DNA of 47,512 bases from Rhizaria sp. SCN 62-66. Lineage: Eukaryota > Rhizaria, unplaced. Below the pieces are notes generated by a model. That model was given only the letters and a program-made list of their open reading frames with translations, had not been told where the DNA came from and did not search any database. Location of the stretch: positions 1-47,512 of the forward strand of contig MEDY01000227.1 of NCBI GenBank assembly GCA_001724265.1. The letters are read 5' to 3'. Shown here in pieces: positions 27,771 to 37,350 of this stretch. Positions within the stretch are counted from its first letter, which is position 1. Each line of letters starts with the position of its first letter. The position numbers were made by a program, and so were the translations under genes.

Positions 27771-30700
27771 TCACCGGCCCCTGCCGCCCCTGCCGCCGCC
27801 CCTGCCGCCGCCGCGGCCGCCGCCTCCGCCACGGCCAGAGGGCTTGCCGCCGCCGCGGCCGCCGAGGCCCTTGCCGTTGCCGCTGCGCCAGCGGTTCTTG
27901 TTGTCGGCCTCCTTCTCGCGGCGGATCTCGGCCATGGTGCGGACGCCCGAGGTGAGGACGCGCCCGTTGTGGTCGCGGTCCGGGCCCTTCTGCTTGCTCC
28001 CGCGCACCGCCTCGAGCGTCGCGATGTTCTTCCCGCCGCGCCCGCCGCGGCGCATGTCGCTGCCGCCGAGCGCGCCGCCGCTGCCGCCACGGGGGCCGTT
28101 GTCGTAGCCGCCGTCGCCGTCGCCGCTGTCTCCGCCCAAGGACTCCGCGCCGCCATCGAGCGTCATGCGCGCGCCGCTGCTGGCCTTGCTGCTGCGCTGC
28201 CACTCGGCGTAGGCCTCGCCGGCCTTGGCCTTGGTGGCCCGGGACTCTGTGTTGACGCGCTTGCCGGCCTCGTTGATGACGACGCCGAAGGCGTCCTTCT
28301 TCTCGTGCGTCGTGACAAACTTGCGCTTGCGCTTGTCCCACTTCTCGACGCGCCGCGCCTTGAGGTGCTGCTCCTGGTCTTCGGCGCCCAGATCCATGAC
28401 CATGCTGTCGAGCGCGCGCGTGTTGATGGCGTAGCCGCTCGTCTCGGCCTCGCGCTCGGCCGCGTTGTACTCCATCGAGATGTAGTGCGCGGAGTCTTTG
28501 GTGCTCTCCAGCCGCCCGCGCTTGAGGCTGCGCCCGGATCCGGGGGCCGCGACCACGCCCGCTGACACTGAGGCCGAGGCGGCGGCGATGATGTCGGCCG
28601 CCTTCTCGCTCAGGTACGCCGCCCACACGGCCTCCATCTCGGCCCGGGACGCGTAGCCGCCGCTTTTGAGCGTGGCCTCGAGCTTCTTCCGCTTGCGCCG
28701 GTCCGCCACGGTCAGGTGCATGGTGCCCGCGGCAGCCGCGGCGCTCACGGCCTCGGCGGCGGCCGTCTCCTTGGCCTCGAGCTTGAGCTTGAGCTTAAGC
28801 TTAGCCAGCTGCGAGATAGCCCCCGCCGTGCCGACCTTGATCGGGCCACGCAGCTGCTGCGCCGCTGCGAGCGCACTCTCGTTCTGCTTTTCCTCAATGT
28901 CGCTGTCGACGTCGCCGAAGAGCTCCTCCTTCGCCGCCGTCGGGTTCGCCGCCGCGCGCGCCAACTCGATGTTGCGGTTGATCACCCAGTCGTCCTTGGC
29001 GCGCTTTTTGCGGATCGCGCCGTTGACGTCGCTCTGCAGCAGCTCGAACACCGTCTGCCGCGGCGTGTAGGCACTCAGGGCCTGCAGCGCGGCGTCGTAC
29101 TCAACCATGTCGATGCCCGTCGCACCCGCGCCTCCCGGCACGCTCGCATTCGGGACCGTGAGCCCGGTGATCGCGGCCGCCGCGGACATGCCGGAGAAGA
29201 TGGGGTGGATGGGCGGCAGACTGCATTCGCGCCACCGCTTGCTGGCCGCCGCCGAGGCCGACTCGCGCGTCTTGATGTACATCTTGGTCGCGTTGGTCAT
29301 GTACTTCTCCAGCGGCTCAAGGTTGCGCTCCTTGATGATGCTGCGCACGCTCTCCGTCTCCACGTCCAGCAGCGAGTTGGGGATGCGGCCCAGCGAGAGC
29401 TTGCGGTCGGGGTTCTCGCTGTCGGCGCTCCCCGCCTTGCTACTATGGTTGCCGTCGTCGTCGCCGTCGCCGTTGTCGCCGAGGTCGATGTCCAGGTCCA
29501 AGTCAGCCGCGGTTGCTGAGTCAGCAGAGTTAGCACTCTTACTCTTGCTCTTCTGAGTCTGAGGAACACCAAGCTCCACGTCAGAGTCATCGCCGTTCGC
29601 ACTCTTAGCCTCATCTTCGTCATTCTCGGACTCGGCCTCGGAGGAGGAGGACTCTGAGTCGGTCTCCGCGTCGCCGTTGCGGCGCCGCTTGGCCTTGGCG
29701 GCCTTGGCGGCGCGCTCTACGGCGGCTAGATCCTTCTTGGTCATGCCGCCGCCCTCGAGCAGCGGCATCTTCCACCCGAAGAAGAGGTACAGATCAAGCA
29801 AGTACGGCACCTCCTCGTTGATGCAGATCGAGTAGGCCGTGCCGGGCCGATTGGCACGCGCGACGCGGCCCGCGCGGTGAATGAACAGCTTCGGCTTAGC
29901 CGGGAAGTCGAAGTTGACCACGTTGTCCAGCAGCGGGATATCGAGGCCGCGCGCGGCGACGTCGGTGACGACCATGATACGGTAGTCCTTGCGGCGGAAG
30001 CCCTCGATGCCGTCCTTGCGCGAGTCCTGCTCCATGTGACCGTGCACCATGCACACCGACACGTGCAGCTCGCGCAGCGTCGCCGTGATGAACTCGACGT
30101 GGTGGCGTGTCGCCGCGAACACGATGGCCTGCTCCTGCGCAGGGATGACGTTGTTGATCAAGTAGAGCAGCGCGCCCAGCTTGTCCTTGGAGCGGCACAG
30201 GAAGAAGGACAGCGAGAGGTCCGGCGAGATCTTGGTTTCGGCGTCGAGGCGGATCGTGACGGGGTCCTTGAGCGACGCGCGCGAGAACTCTGCGAGCGCG
30301 CGCGGCATCGTCGCCGAGAAGAGCGCCGTCTGGCGAGTGTCGGGCATGCGCTTGGTGATCTCGTACAGCTGCGTGGCGAAGCCGGCCTCGAAGAGGCGGT
30401 CAGCCTCGTCGAAGACGCACAGAGAGACGTCGTCGAGCGAGAACTGGACCTCGATGAGGTGGTGCACAAGGCGACCGGGCGTGGCCACAATGACGTCGGG
30501 CTGGTTCGACAGCAGTTCGAACTGGGCCTCGAGCTTCTGCCCACCGACGAGCATGATGAAGCGCAGGTCCGTGAAGCGGCCCAGCTGCGAGAGCACCTTG
30601 AGCGTCTGCTGCGCCAGCTCGCGCGTGGGCGACAGCACCACGGCGCGGACGCCACCGGCTGTGGCGGCGCCCGAGGTGGGCCGGCCCTTGGCGTGGTTGT

Positions 30701-31622
30701 CGAGCTTGTGCAGGAGCGGGATAGCGAAGGCGGCCGTCTTGCCGGAGCCCGTGCGCGCCATCGCCACCACGTCGCGGCCCTCCATGAGCACCGGGATCGC
30801 CTTGCGCTGGATCGGGGTCGGGAGCTTGAAGCCCATCTTAAAGATGCCGCGGAAGATGTGCGGGTGGATGTCCATGCTCTGGAACCCGCCCGACTTCTTG
30901 GCCTTCTTCTTCTTGGCCGCGGCCGCCACCGTGTTGCCGTACGAGTCGTCGTCGGCGCCCGCGGTGATAGACTTCATGCGGCCGTCCTCCTCCTGCTCCT
31001 CGCGGTCCACGAACGACACCACGCCGTTGGCCACCACGGTCTGGATGTTGCGCTCCCGCTCCGCATCCTTGGCCTTGAGGAAGGCCTTGCGGTCGAACCG
31101 GCCCGTCTTGTCTAGGAACTCGTCGCTGAACTCGCGCTTACCGCCGGGGCCCTTCTTGCCCGCCTTGGCGTCCGCGCCCGCGCCCACGCCCTCGGCGGAG
31201 TCGAAGGCGGCCTGGCCGGCGGCGGCCTTGCGGGCCAGGTAGTCCTTGTCCTTCTTGCCGTGATCAGGATTAGCGCCCTCGCGCGGGGCCTTCTGCGACT
31301 GCTGGGCCTGCTTGAGCGCGCGGGTGGGGGCGAGGAGCCCGACGGGCTTGTGCGTCGACACGGCCGGGTCGGCGTTGTTGAGCAGGTCTCGCAGCGAGAG
31401 GCCGCTCGAGACGCCGCCGCTGCCGCCGCTGCTGCCGCCGGTGTCGTAGGAGAACGAGTCGTAGGGCCCGTAGGTTGCGCTGTCAAAGGGGGACGCGGAC
31501 TTGGAAAAGAGCGAGCTGAAGCGACTGGAGCCGATCTCGGAGGACGAGGGACGCAGGCTGCGGCCCGAGAGAGCGGTGGCGGGCTGCCTTCGGGAGGCGC
31601 CTGAACCCTGGTTCCCGCTCAT
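27771..31622 (-). CDS. DBP10: DEAD-box RNA helicase Dbp10/DDX54
   Basis: Nucleolar ATP-dependent RNA helicase for 60S ribosome assembly. ATG at 31622 gives 1283 residues (a frame extension to a TTG at 31667 is unlikely); stop TGA. Helicase motifs in order: GFQSMDIHPHIFRGI lead-in, Q motif PTPIQRKAIP (about residue 270), motif I ARTGSGKT (about 289), PTRELAQQ, TPGRLVHH, DEAD (about 405), SAT (about 436), TDVAARGLDIP (about 558), HRAGRVAR (about 582). The HRAGRVAR form and the GFQSM lead-in are typical of Dbp10. A Dbp10 C-terminal domain lies near residues 1070-1110 (KWDKRKRKFV) and an RGG/Gly-Arg tail ends the protein, fitting RNA binding. The yeast and human proteins are about 880-1000 residues; the excess is acidic linkers after the helicase core. 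A CACAG acceptor-like site (CAG at 31637-31639 on the minus strand) hints at a 5'UTR intron. Confidence 0.95.
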   Translation of the reverse strand: MSGNQGSGASRRQPATALSGRSLRPSSSEIGSSRFSSLFSKSASPFDSATYGPYDSFSYDTGGSSGGSGGVSSGLSLRDLLNNADPAVSTHKPVGLLAPTRALKQAQQSQKAPREGANPDHGKKDKDYLARKAAAGQAAFDSAEGVGAGADAKAGKKGPGGKREFSDEFLDKTGRFDRKAFLKAKDAERERNIQTVVANGVVSFVDREEQEEDGRMKSITAGADDDSYGNTVAAAAKKKKAKKSGGFQSMDIHPHIFRGIFKMGFKLPTPIQRKAIPVLMEGRDVVAMARTGSGKTAAFAIPLLHKLDNHAKGRPTSGAATAGGVRAVVLSPTRELAQQTLKVLSQLGRFTDLRFIMLVGGQKLEAQFELLSNQPDVIVATPGRLVHHLIEVQFSLDDVSLCVFDEADRLFEAGFATQLYEITKRMPDTRQTALFSATMPRALAEFSRASLKDPVTIRLDAETKISPDLSLSFFLCRSKDKLGALLYLINNVIPAQEQAIVFAATRHHVEFITATLRELHVSVCMVHGHMEQDSRKDGIEGFRRKDYRIMVVTDVAARGLDIPLLDNVVNFDFPAKPKLFIHRAGRVARANRPGTAYSICINEEVPYLLDLYLFFGWKMPLLEGGGMTKKDLAAVERAAKAAKAKRRRNGDAETDSESSSSEAESENDEDEAKSANGDDSDVELGVPQTQKSKSKSANSADSATAADLDLDIDLGDNGDGDDDGNHSSKAGSADSENPDRKLSLGRIPNSLLDVETESVRSIIKERNLEPLEKYMTNATKMYIKTRESASAAASKRWRECSLPPIHPIFSGMSAAAAITGLTVPNASVPGGAGATGIDMVEYDAALQALSAYTPRQTVFELLQSDVNGAIRKKRAKDDWVINRNIELARAAANPTAAKEELFGDVDSDIEEKQNESALAAAQQLRGPIKVGTAGAISQLAKLKLKLKLEAKETAAAEAVSAAAAAGTMHLTVADRRKRKKLEATLKSGGYASRAEMEAVWAAYLSEKAADIIAAASASVSAGVVAAPGSGRSLKRGRLESTKDSAHYISMEYNAAEREAETSGYAINTRALDSMVMDLGAEDQEQHLKARRVEKWDKRKRKFVTTHEKKDAFGVVINEAGKRVNTESRATKAKAGEAYAEWQRSSKASSGARMTLDGGAESLGGDSGDGDGGYDNGPRGGSGGALGGSDMRRGGRGGKNIATLEAVRGSKQKGPDRDHNGRVLTSGVRTMAEIRREKEADNKNRWRSGNGKGLGGRGGGKPSGRGGGGGRGGGRGGGRGGRGR

Positions 31623-32146
31623 GAGAAGGAGGGTGTCTGTGGGGAAGGCAAGACAGGCACAGAACAATATTTAATTTCGAAAATAAGTATATGTGCTCAT
31701 GGAAATTCGGGAAACGTTGCTTAAATAGTTATCGTCGGAGCGTCTAGCGAGAGAGCAATGTTTTGCGTGTTACTCTGCTGCGGTGAGACTCGAGTCTCTC
31801 GTTGCCACCAGCGACTTTTTGCGAACCTTGCCAGGCTGCTTGCTCCGCCCCGCAAAGTTGACTTCTGGCTGGGAATATACAGAAGCTGTGCTCCATCATT
31901 TGATCGTCATGTTCAATTCTCGGAACACATCAAGATAGGAAATGCAGCCACATACTAACTGATTATCCTTAAATTTCTACTGCTTTCTTTCTTATAGGTT
32001 TGCCAGTCACCCGCCGCGGCCCGTTCTGCAGTGTGTTGTAGACCTCAATCCCCACCCTCAGCCACCGTCGCCTCGCCTGTCCCAGGCTTCTCCGGCCATT
32101 TTTCTTTCCCTGCACTCGTGCATATTACAGTTTACCCTCTCAGACC
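31623..32146. promoter_or_regulatory. Divergent promoter region, DBP10 (-) and RRP42 (+)
   Basis: 524 bases between start codons, serving two RNA-processing genes, so shared control is plausible. It contains the likely 5'UTR intron of RRP42. A 66-codon ORF at 31758 runs across this intron and has no recognisable product. No clear TATA box. Confidence 0.55.
31783..31997 (+). other. Likely 5'UTR intron of RRP42
   Basis: The acceptor side is strong: a perfect TACTAAC branch site at 31953-31959, a pyrimidine-rich run and CTTATAG ending at 31997, 150 bases before the ATG. The donor is less sure; GTGAG at 31783 is the best nearby candidate. Confidence is mainly in the 3' boundary. Confidence 0.6.
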
Positions 32147-33224
32147 ATGTCTGTTGTCCTTTCCGCTGCTGAGCAGCAGTACATCCAGGTGCGTCCTCAC
32201 TCCTCCACTCTCGCTCGTCTCTACGTCTCTTGCTATCTCTTTGAACTCTCAATCTGACACCTCCATTACCTTGCTTTTGTGTTGCGCCGCGCTATAGGAC
32301 GGTTTGGCCGACAACCTGCGCTGTGACGGCCGCACATGCTCCGAGCTGCGTCCCTTCTCGCTCCAGCTCAACCTCATCCCCTCGGCCAACGGCTCGGCGC
32401 AGGTCCGCCTGGCCGACACCTGCGTGCTCGCCGTGGTCAAGGCCGAGATCGGCGCCCCGCTGCCCGACGACGGCGCGGCCGGGGAGCGCTTGGGCCGTTT
32501 CGTCATTGCCGTGGACCTGACCGCGAACCCGACGGGCGCGCTGGACCGGCGCGCGGCCGAGGCCGCGAGCGTGACGCTGACCGCGCAGGTCTCGCGCATC
32601 CTCGTCGAGTCGGGCGCGCTCCGCCGCGAGCTGCTGTGCCTCATCCCGGGCAAGAAGTGCTGGGTCATCTCCATCGACGCCGTTGTGCTCTCGGCGGCGG
32701 GCAACGTGCTGGATGCGACGCTCATCGCGGTCAAGGCCGCGCTTAAGAGCACGCTCATCCCCGCCGTGACCGTGGTGCGGCGCGCGCCCGCCGACGCCGA
32801 GACGACCGCCACGGCCGCCGCGGGCCGCGCGAGCGACGACGTGACGCTGGAGGTGAGCGACGACCCGGCCGAGGCGCACGCGCTGGCGGCTTGGGACCCG
32901 CGTGTGCCGCTGACGGTGACCGTGAGCCGCGCGGGCGCTACGGCCTTCGTTGACCCGGACCAGAGCGAGGAGGCGTGCGTGACGGCCCGGGTCAGCGTCG
33001 CGTTCAACGACAAGGGCAAGATGCTGGGCACGTTCAAGCTGGGCGAGGGCGCGCTGGCGCCTGAGTCCGTGCGCGGCATGGTGCGGCTGGCCGCGCAGGT
33101 GGCGCAGCGCCTGCGCGGGCAGTTCGACGCCGCGTTTGACGAGGCGCTCGTGGCCGCCGGGGGCGAGGCCGCCGGGGAGGACGGCGGCGCCGGCAAGGAC
33201 GAGGGGAATGACGACGGGTATTGA
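32147..33224 (+). CDS. RRP42: Exosome core subunit Rrp42 (EXOSC7), two coding exons
   Basis: RNase PH-like ring subunit of the RNA exosome, which degrades and trims RNA 3' ends in nucleus and cytoplasm. Exon 1 is 32147-32188 (MSVVLSAAEQQYIQ) and exon 2 is 32298-33224, joined in phase 0, giving 322 residues against 291 in human EXOSC7. The start matches the family's SEAE..YI.. opening. Conserved stretches: LRCDGRTCSELRPF, GSAQVRLADTCVLAVVKAEIG, KKCWVISIDAVVLS, GNVLDATLIAVKAAL, and SDDPAEAH near the middle of the domain. It is the only gene here near normal length, with little low complexity beyond a short Gly/acidic tail. Eukaryotic Rrp42 is structural and lacks phosphorolytic activity. Stop TGA. 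Confidence 0.95.
32189..32297 (+). other. RRP42: Coding intron of RRP42
   Basis: 109 bases, donor CAG|GTGCGT, acceptor GCTATAG|GAC, with a CTGAC branch-like site near 32255. Splicing joins the conserved N-terminal helix to the first RNase PH strand in frame. This is the one coding intron I can support firmly in the window. Confidence 0.9.
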
Positions 33225-33801
33225 GGCGACTGAGAGGGGTGATATGAACCACGTCTTGGCGATGAACTATGTCATTGCAAAAGAGCGAGATATATGCCAG
33301 TCAACTTGCTCCGATCTCTCGTAATGACAAGTGATGGACACTGGTGCTTGGCTGCTGCGCTGCTGTGTGGTTTGTTGAGAATTGTCGTTTGTATTTGGCT
33401 GGTGACGGGCCTTGGTTTCAATACATCAACGTACGTCTTCCAACGTACATGTACGTATTACATGTTTTTTAAGCCAGTTCGCCGCTTCACTTTTTGTTCG
33501 TTTCAGCGTCATAAATTGTGTTTCCAAGTAACTTACATGTAAGAGACTTACTAAGTAACTTATTCAAAGCTTCAGAGACACGCGAATTCCGCACCGACGC
33601 ACGCAGCTACATATATACTGTAGGGACAACGCCAGGCGAGTCGAGTTGAACGCTCAACTAGAAACATTGCTTTTTCTTAAAGTATAATTTGCAATACAAA
33701 TATTATTACACGATCCGAGTTAGTCTAACTTAAAGTTTCAGAAATATAATATGTATTTACAGTGTACATGATCGTAGAGTGTCGCGCTCCCACGTGCGGC
33801 G
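33225..33801. other. Convergent spacer, RRP42 and NAE1 3' ends
   Basis: AT-rich, no credible gene. Contains a 14-base perfect palindrome ACGTACATGTACGT (33443-33456) and a direct repeat AAGTAACTTA at 33526 and 33553 flanking TTACATGTAA. An 82-codon ORF at 33294 is hydrophobic in part but has no family resemblance. Confidence 0.6.
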
Positions 33802-36800
33802 TTACACCTCGAGGCGCGCGCCGAGCCCGTGCAGCCCGTTGTAGAGCAGCGTATTGTCGGGCAACACGTACTGCTGGATCACCAGCTTCACGCCCGCGTC
33901 CGCCGCCGCGGCGCCGATGACGCCCGTGAGCGCGCCGATCTCGCTCGCGCCCTGCCGCGCCAGCTCCACGCTGCACTGCCAGAACTCGCGCGCCCGACTC
34001 GCGCCCGCATCCCCATGCGTACCATCATCAGCACCGGTGGGGGCGGTGAAGTAGTGCTTGTGCAGCCGCGAATGCAGCGCCTTCATCGCTTGCCCGTCCG
34101 CCTCCCAGGTCTTTTTTTCGGAACCGGGCGCGCGGCCCTGGTTGGCGTCGCGGAAGGCCTCGGCGGCGCGCAGGGCGATGTACCACTGCGTGTTGTAGGG
34201 GGTGCCTGCGCTGAGCACGCCGTCGTCGTCCTGGTCTTCGTTGTGCGACAGCAGCCCCGCGCTGTAGCCCCGGCCTGGCGCGCACCACCAGCTCGACTCG
34301 GTGCCTTCGCCCTCGCTGCCGCTGCTGCTGCCGGTGGCGGTGGCGGTGGCGGCGGCGGCGTTGATGGCGGCGGCGAGCTGGGCGGCCGCAGCGCGGACAA
34401 CCTCAGCCGTCGGCACAGTGGCCGCGGCTGTGTGGCTGTCCGCCACGGAACCTGGCTGCGGCTGAGGCCAGTTTTGGCAGACCTCCTGGGCAACGGTGCG
34501 CGTCTCGGTCACCCGCATGTCCTTGCAGTGTGCGAGCACGTGCTTCAACGGGTCCGCGACGCGCCACAGCGCCGCCGCGCGGCCGATGACCACGGATGCG
34601 GCGCCCGCGGTCACGGCGCAGCAGCCGCTCACGGTCGCTATTGAGCTCGCGGCGGCGGTGGTGGCGGTGAGGCTGTTGCGGCGGCTGCGGCTGCGGCTGC
34701 AGGCAGTCCTCGCACTCGTACTCGCACTCGTGTGGGTAGAGTGCGTAATGTTGCCGTTGAAGGGGGCGTATGCTGCGTTGACGCGGACCGACGACTCGTA
34801 GACCGAGGAGTCACTCATGAAGCTCTGCTGACTGGTCGCGCTCTCATGGCTGCTGGGCGCGGTCACGCTCTCCAAGCCCAGGCCCCGCGCGCCGACCGCA
34901 GTGGCAGCGGCAGCGGCGGCAGGGGCATCGGCGGGGGCGGGGGCGCCTGCAGCCGCGGCCCGGGCGGCGCCGGCCCAGTCGCCGCGCGCGGCCGCAGCGA
35001 GGACCCGCGCGAAGGCAGCCGCGTCCCGGTCGTGTTTGGCCGCGTACGCGCGCTTGACGGCGACGTAGCCGGCCGTGGCCGAGGCCATGTCTGGGAGTGC
35101 CGAGGCGGGGGGGCAGGGCAGGTGGCCGGCGCCGAGGCGCGGTGACAGCAGGAACAGGCGCAGGACGCGGACAAAGAGCCAGAACGGCGACACGCTCGTA
35201 ACAGCGGCGGCAGTCGACGCAGCAGCCGCAGCAGGGGCTGACTGGGCAGCAGTCGCTTCGGTGGCGATGGCTGCAGCGGTGGCGGCGACAAGAGTGCGGA
35301 TGCCGCCGATCGTAGCGGGGATGTCTTGGCCCAGGAGACGAAGCAACGCCGCCGCAGTCGCATCGACCTCCTCAGCAGCAGCGCTCCCGCCCGCGGTCAC
35401 CTTGGCGAGCGGGTGGTTGAGCACGGTCATCAGGTGCTGGTGGTAGCCGCCGCGGCTGCCCGCGCCCGCGCCCGCCGCGGCCGCGGGCACCGAGCGGGCG
35501 TGGGCCGCAGCCTCGGCGTAGTTGTCCTCGGGGTCGGTGAACAGCGCAGTCGCCGCAATCTGCGGGCCTGCGCCGCCAGCATTACCTTCACCCACACCCG
35601 AATTCGCGCTGGCGCTGGCGCTGGCGCTGTTAGTTGTCGTGTTGGGATCGGCGGCCTTCTTGGCGCTGCTGCTCGAGTGCACCCAGGCCAGGCCGGCGAC
35701 GTAGGCCGCGAACAGGGCCGCCGCCGCGACGGGGATGACGACGCCAGATCCACGCGTTCCGTCGGCGCCCGCGGCACCCGTGGCGCTTACGGTCGCCGCC
35801 GCTACGGAGCCGTGGAGCACGGCCGGCGCTAGCGGGTGCGCCCGCGCCTCGGCAGCGGTGCCGCACGCATACAGGTACGGCACAGCGACAGCCTCACTGG
35901 CGCTGGCGCCCATGTTGCCTTCAGTATCATCACTGGCGCTCGCGGGGGCACGCACCGCACGCGCGGTACGCGCGGGGTAGGGCGTGCCGGTGAAAAGGTA
36001 GGCTGCGCGGAGCAGGATGACTGGGAACGGGACGCGCGCGTGATGCTGCCGCAGGTCCTCCAGCGACTGGCACCGCCACCAGGCGGCCGACCACTGCTCT
36101 GGCTGAGATTGAGAGTTGGGTTGAAGCTGCTGCTCGTCGGTCATCGCCGTGTCAGCGGTACTGTTCGCGGTGGCAGGGGCCGCAGAGTCGCTGCCGCTGT
36201 CAGAGGGGTGCATCTCGAGACTAGACGGCTTGACGCTGACGCTGCTGCCGCACTGCTGCTTGACCGCGTCCTCGAGCGGCATGTCGACTACGTCGAACAT
36301 GGGGTGAAACGCGAGCTCCACGAGTTCTGGGAACACGCCCCCCACGCCCGCGAAGCCGTACTCACGAGTACTCGCAGTTGTGGTGACACTGTCGTCGTGA
36401 ACCTTGTCGCTGCGGGCGTCGTCGCCGTTGTTGCTGTTGTTGTGGGCAAAGACTGTGGCGAGCGCGCCTGTGAAGAGGAGGTCCTTCTTGTTGCCGGCGC
36501 CCTCGGGGTGGGTTTCTATCACCTCGCGGCGGCCATGCGAGACCCGCACCGCGCCTACCAGGCCGGCCGCGGTCACCAGCAGCAGCGGCACGCCCGCGCC
36601 CGCGCTCTCAGCCCCGGCCCCGGCGGCGCTCGCGGTGGCGCTCGCGGCGGCGGCAGAGGAGGTTGTGTGGTTGTGGCTGTTGGGGAGGGATGCCCTGGCG
36701 AGTGCATCAAGTGCGGCAGCGTGAGGGGTGTGCAGCAGCGACCGGTCGGCGATGATGAGGGCGTACTGCGACAGGTCCACCGCGGGGGGCAGCGCGTGCC

Positions 36801-37350
36801 CACGTGTTCCCGAAGCAGTACTAGTGGTACCAGTGTAAGTGCTTTGAGACTGTGAGAGCGACCGCGATTGCTGCTGAGACTGAGAGTTGTGCTTGTTGTG
36901 GTAGTAGTCGAGACAGGCCTCGACGAACGCGGCGGGTGTCACGTCCGTGACCGCGCGCGCGACGAGGTCCGGGTTGAGCCCGGCCATAAACTTGAGCATG
37001 GACTGGGCCCGGGGCAGCACGCCCACGTCCCCCTCCGAGACGTAGAAGTTGCTGCCGACGTCCGCCGCCGTGGTAGCCGCGGCGTCGACCACAGTCAGCG
37101 CGGGCACGCCGGTGACGACGAGGGACTTGGCGGCCTCGGACAGCGCGGCGCCGGAACCCAGCAGCAGGACGTGGGCGGAGCGGATGTGGCGCTGCCCGTG
37201 GGGGCCCCAGAGACGCACCTGGCGGTCGAAGAGCTTGTCCTCGTGACTACGGCCGCCGCCCAGGAGCACCGCGGGGCCGGGGGTCGTCGGGGTTGCGGTC
37301 GGCGGGGTGGGGGTTGAGGCACTGCCGGGCGCGGGGGCAGGGGAGGCCAT
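33802..37350 (-). CDS. NAE1: NEDD8-activating enzyme E1 regulatory subunit (NAE1/ULA1/APP-BP1)
   Basis: Partner of UBA3 in the E1 that adenylates NEDD8 and starts cullin neddylation. 1182 residues from ATG 37350 to TAA, about twice human NAE1 (534). The N-terminal adenylation fold is clear: FDRQVRLWGPHGQRHIRSAHVLLLGSG in two pieces (about residues 40-66), then GSNFYVSEGDVGVLPRAQSM. The middle has PFWLFVRVLRLFLL (about residue 720), with LPDMASATAGYVAVKRAY matching the family's PDMIADSGKYIKLQNVY. The C-terminal domain (about residues 1045-1181) contains EFWQCSVELARQGASEIGAL and ends VLPDNTLLYNGLHGLGARLEV-like, as in the family's FNNTYIYSGM ending. Extra length is Ala/Ser/Gly inserts between conserved blocks. 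As expected for this subunit, no catalytic Cys is needed here. Confidence 0.93.
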   Translation of the reverse strand: MASPAPAPGSASTPTPPTATPTTPGPAVLLGGGRSHEDKLFDRQVRLWGPHGQRHIRSAHVLLLGSGAALSEAAKSLVVTGVPALTVVDAAATTAADVGSNFYVSEGDVGVLPRAQSMLKFMAGLNPDLVARAVTDVTPAAFVEACLDYYHNKHNSQSQQQSRSLSQSQSTYTGTTSTASGTRGHALPPAVDLSQYALIIADRSLLHTPHAAALDALARASLPNSHNHTTSSAAAASATASAAGAGAESAGAGVPLLLVTAAGLVGAVRVSHGRREVIETHPEGAGNKKDLLFTGALATVFAHNNSNNGDDARSDKVHDDSVTTTASTREYGFAGVGGVFPELVELAFHPMFDVVDMPLEDAVKQQCGSSVSVKPSSLEMHPSDSGSDSAAPATANSTADTAMTDEQQLQPNSQSQPEQWSAAWWRCQSLEDLRQHHARVPFPVILLRAAYLFTGTPYPARTARAVRAPASASDDTEGNMGASASEAVAVPYLYACGTAAEARAHPLAPAVLHGSVAAATVSATGAAGADGTRGSGVVIPVAAAALFAAYVAGLAWVHSSSSAKKAADPNTTTNSASASASANSGVGEGNAGGAGPQIAATALFTDPEDNYAEAAAHARSVPAAAAGAGAGSRGGYHQHLMTVLNHPLAKVTAGGSAAAEEVDATAAALLRLLGQDIPATIGGIRTLVAATAAAIATEATAAQSAPAAAAASTAAAVTSVSPFWLFVRVLRLFLLSPRLGAGHLPCPPASALPDMASATAGYVAVKRAYAAKHDRDAAAFARVLAAAARGDWAGAARAAAAGAPAPADAPAAAAAATAVGARGLGLESVTAPSSHESATSQQSFMSDSSVYESSVRVNAAYAPFNGNITHSTHTSASTSARTACSRSRSRRNSLTATTAAASSIATVSGCCAVTAGAASVVIGRAAALWRVADPLKHVLAHCKDMRVTETRTVAQEVCQNWPQPQPGSVADSHTAAATVPTAEVVRAAAAQLAAAINAAAATATATGSSSGSEGEGTESSWWCAPGRGYSAGLLSHNEDQDDDGVLSAGTPYNTQWYIALRAAEAFRDANQGRAPGSEKKTWEADGQAMKALHSRLHKHYFTAPTGADDGTHGDAGASRAREFWQCSVELARQGASEIGALTGVIGAAAADAGVKLVIQQYVLPDNTLLYNGLHGLGARLEV

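Noticed and set aside
29877-31115. 412-codon + strand open frame opposite DBP10
   Set aside because: Opposes the conserved helicase motifs and has the Arg/Val/Leu/Glu/His bias of a complement frame. No domain seen.
31758-31958. 66-codon ORF upstream of RRP42
   Set aside because: Runs across the probable 5'UTR intron and ends just after the TACTAAC branch site. No family resemblance.
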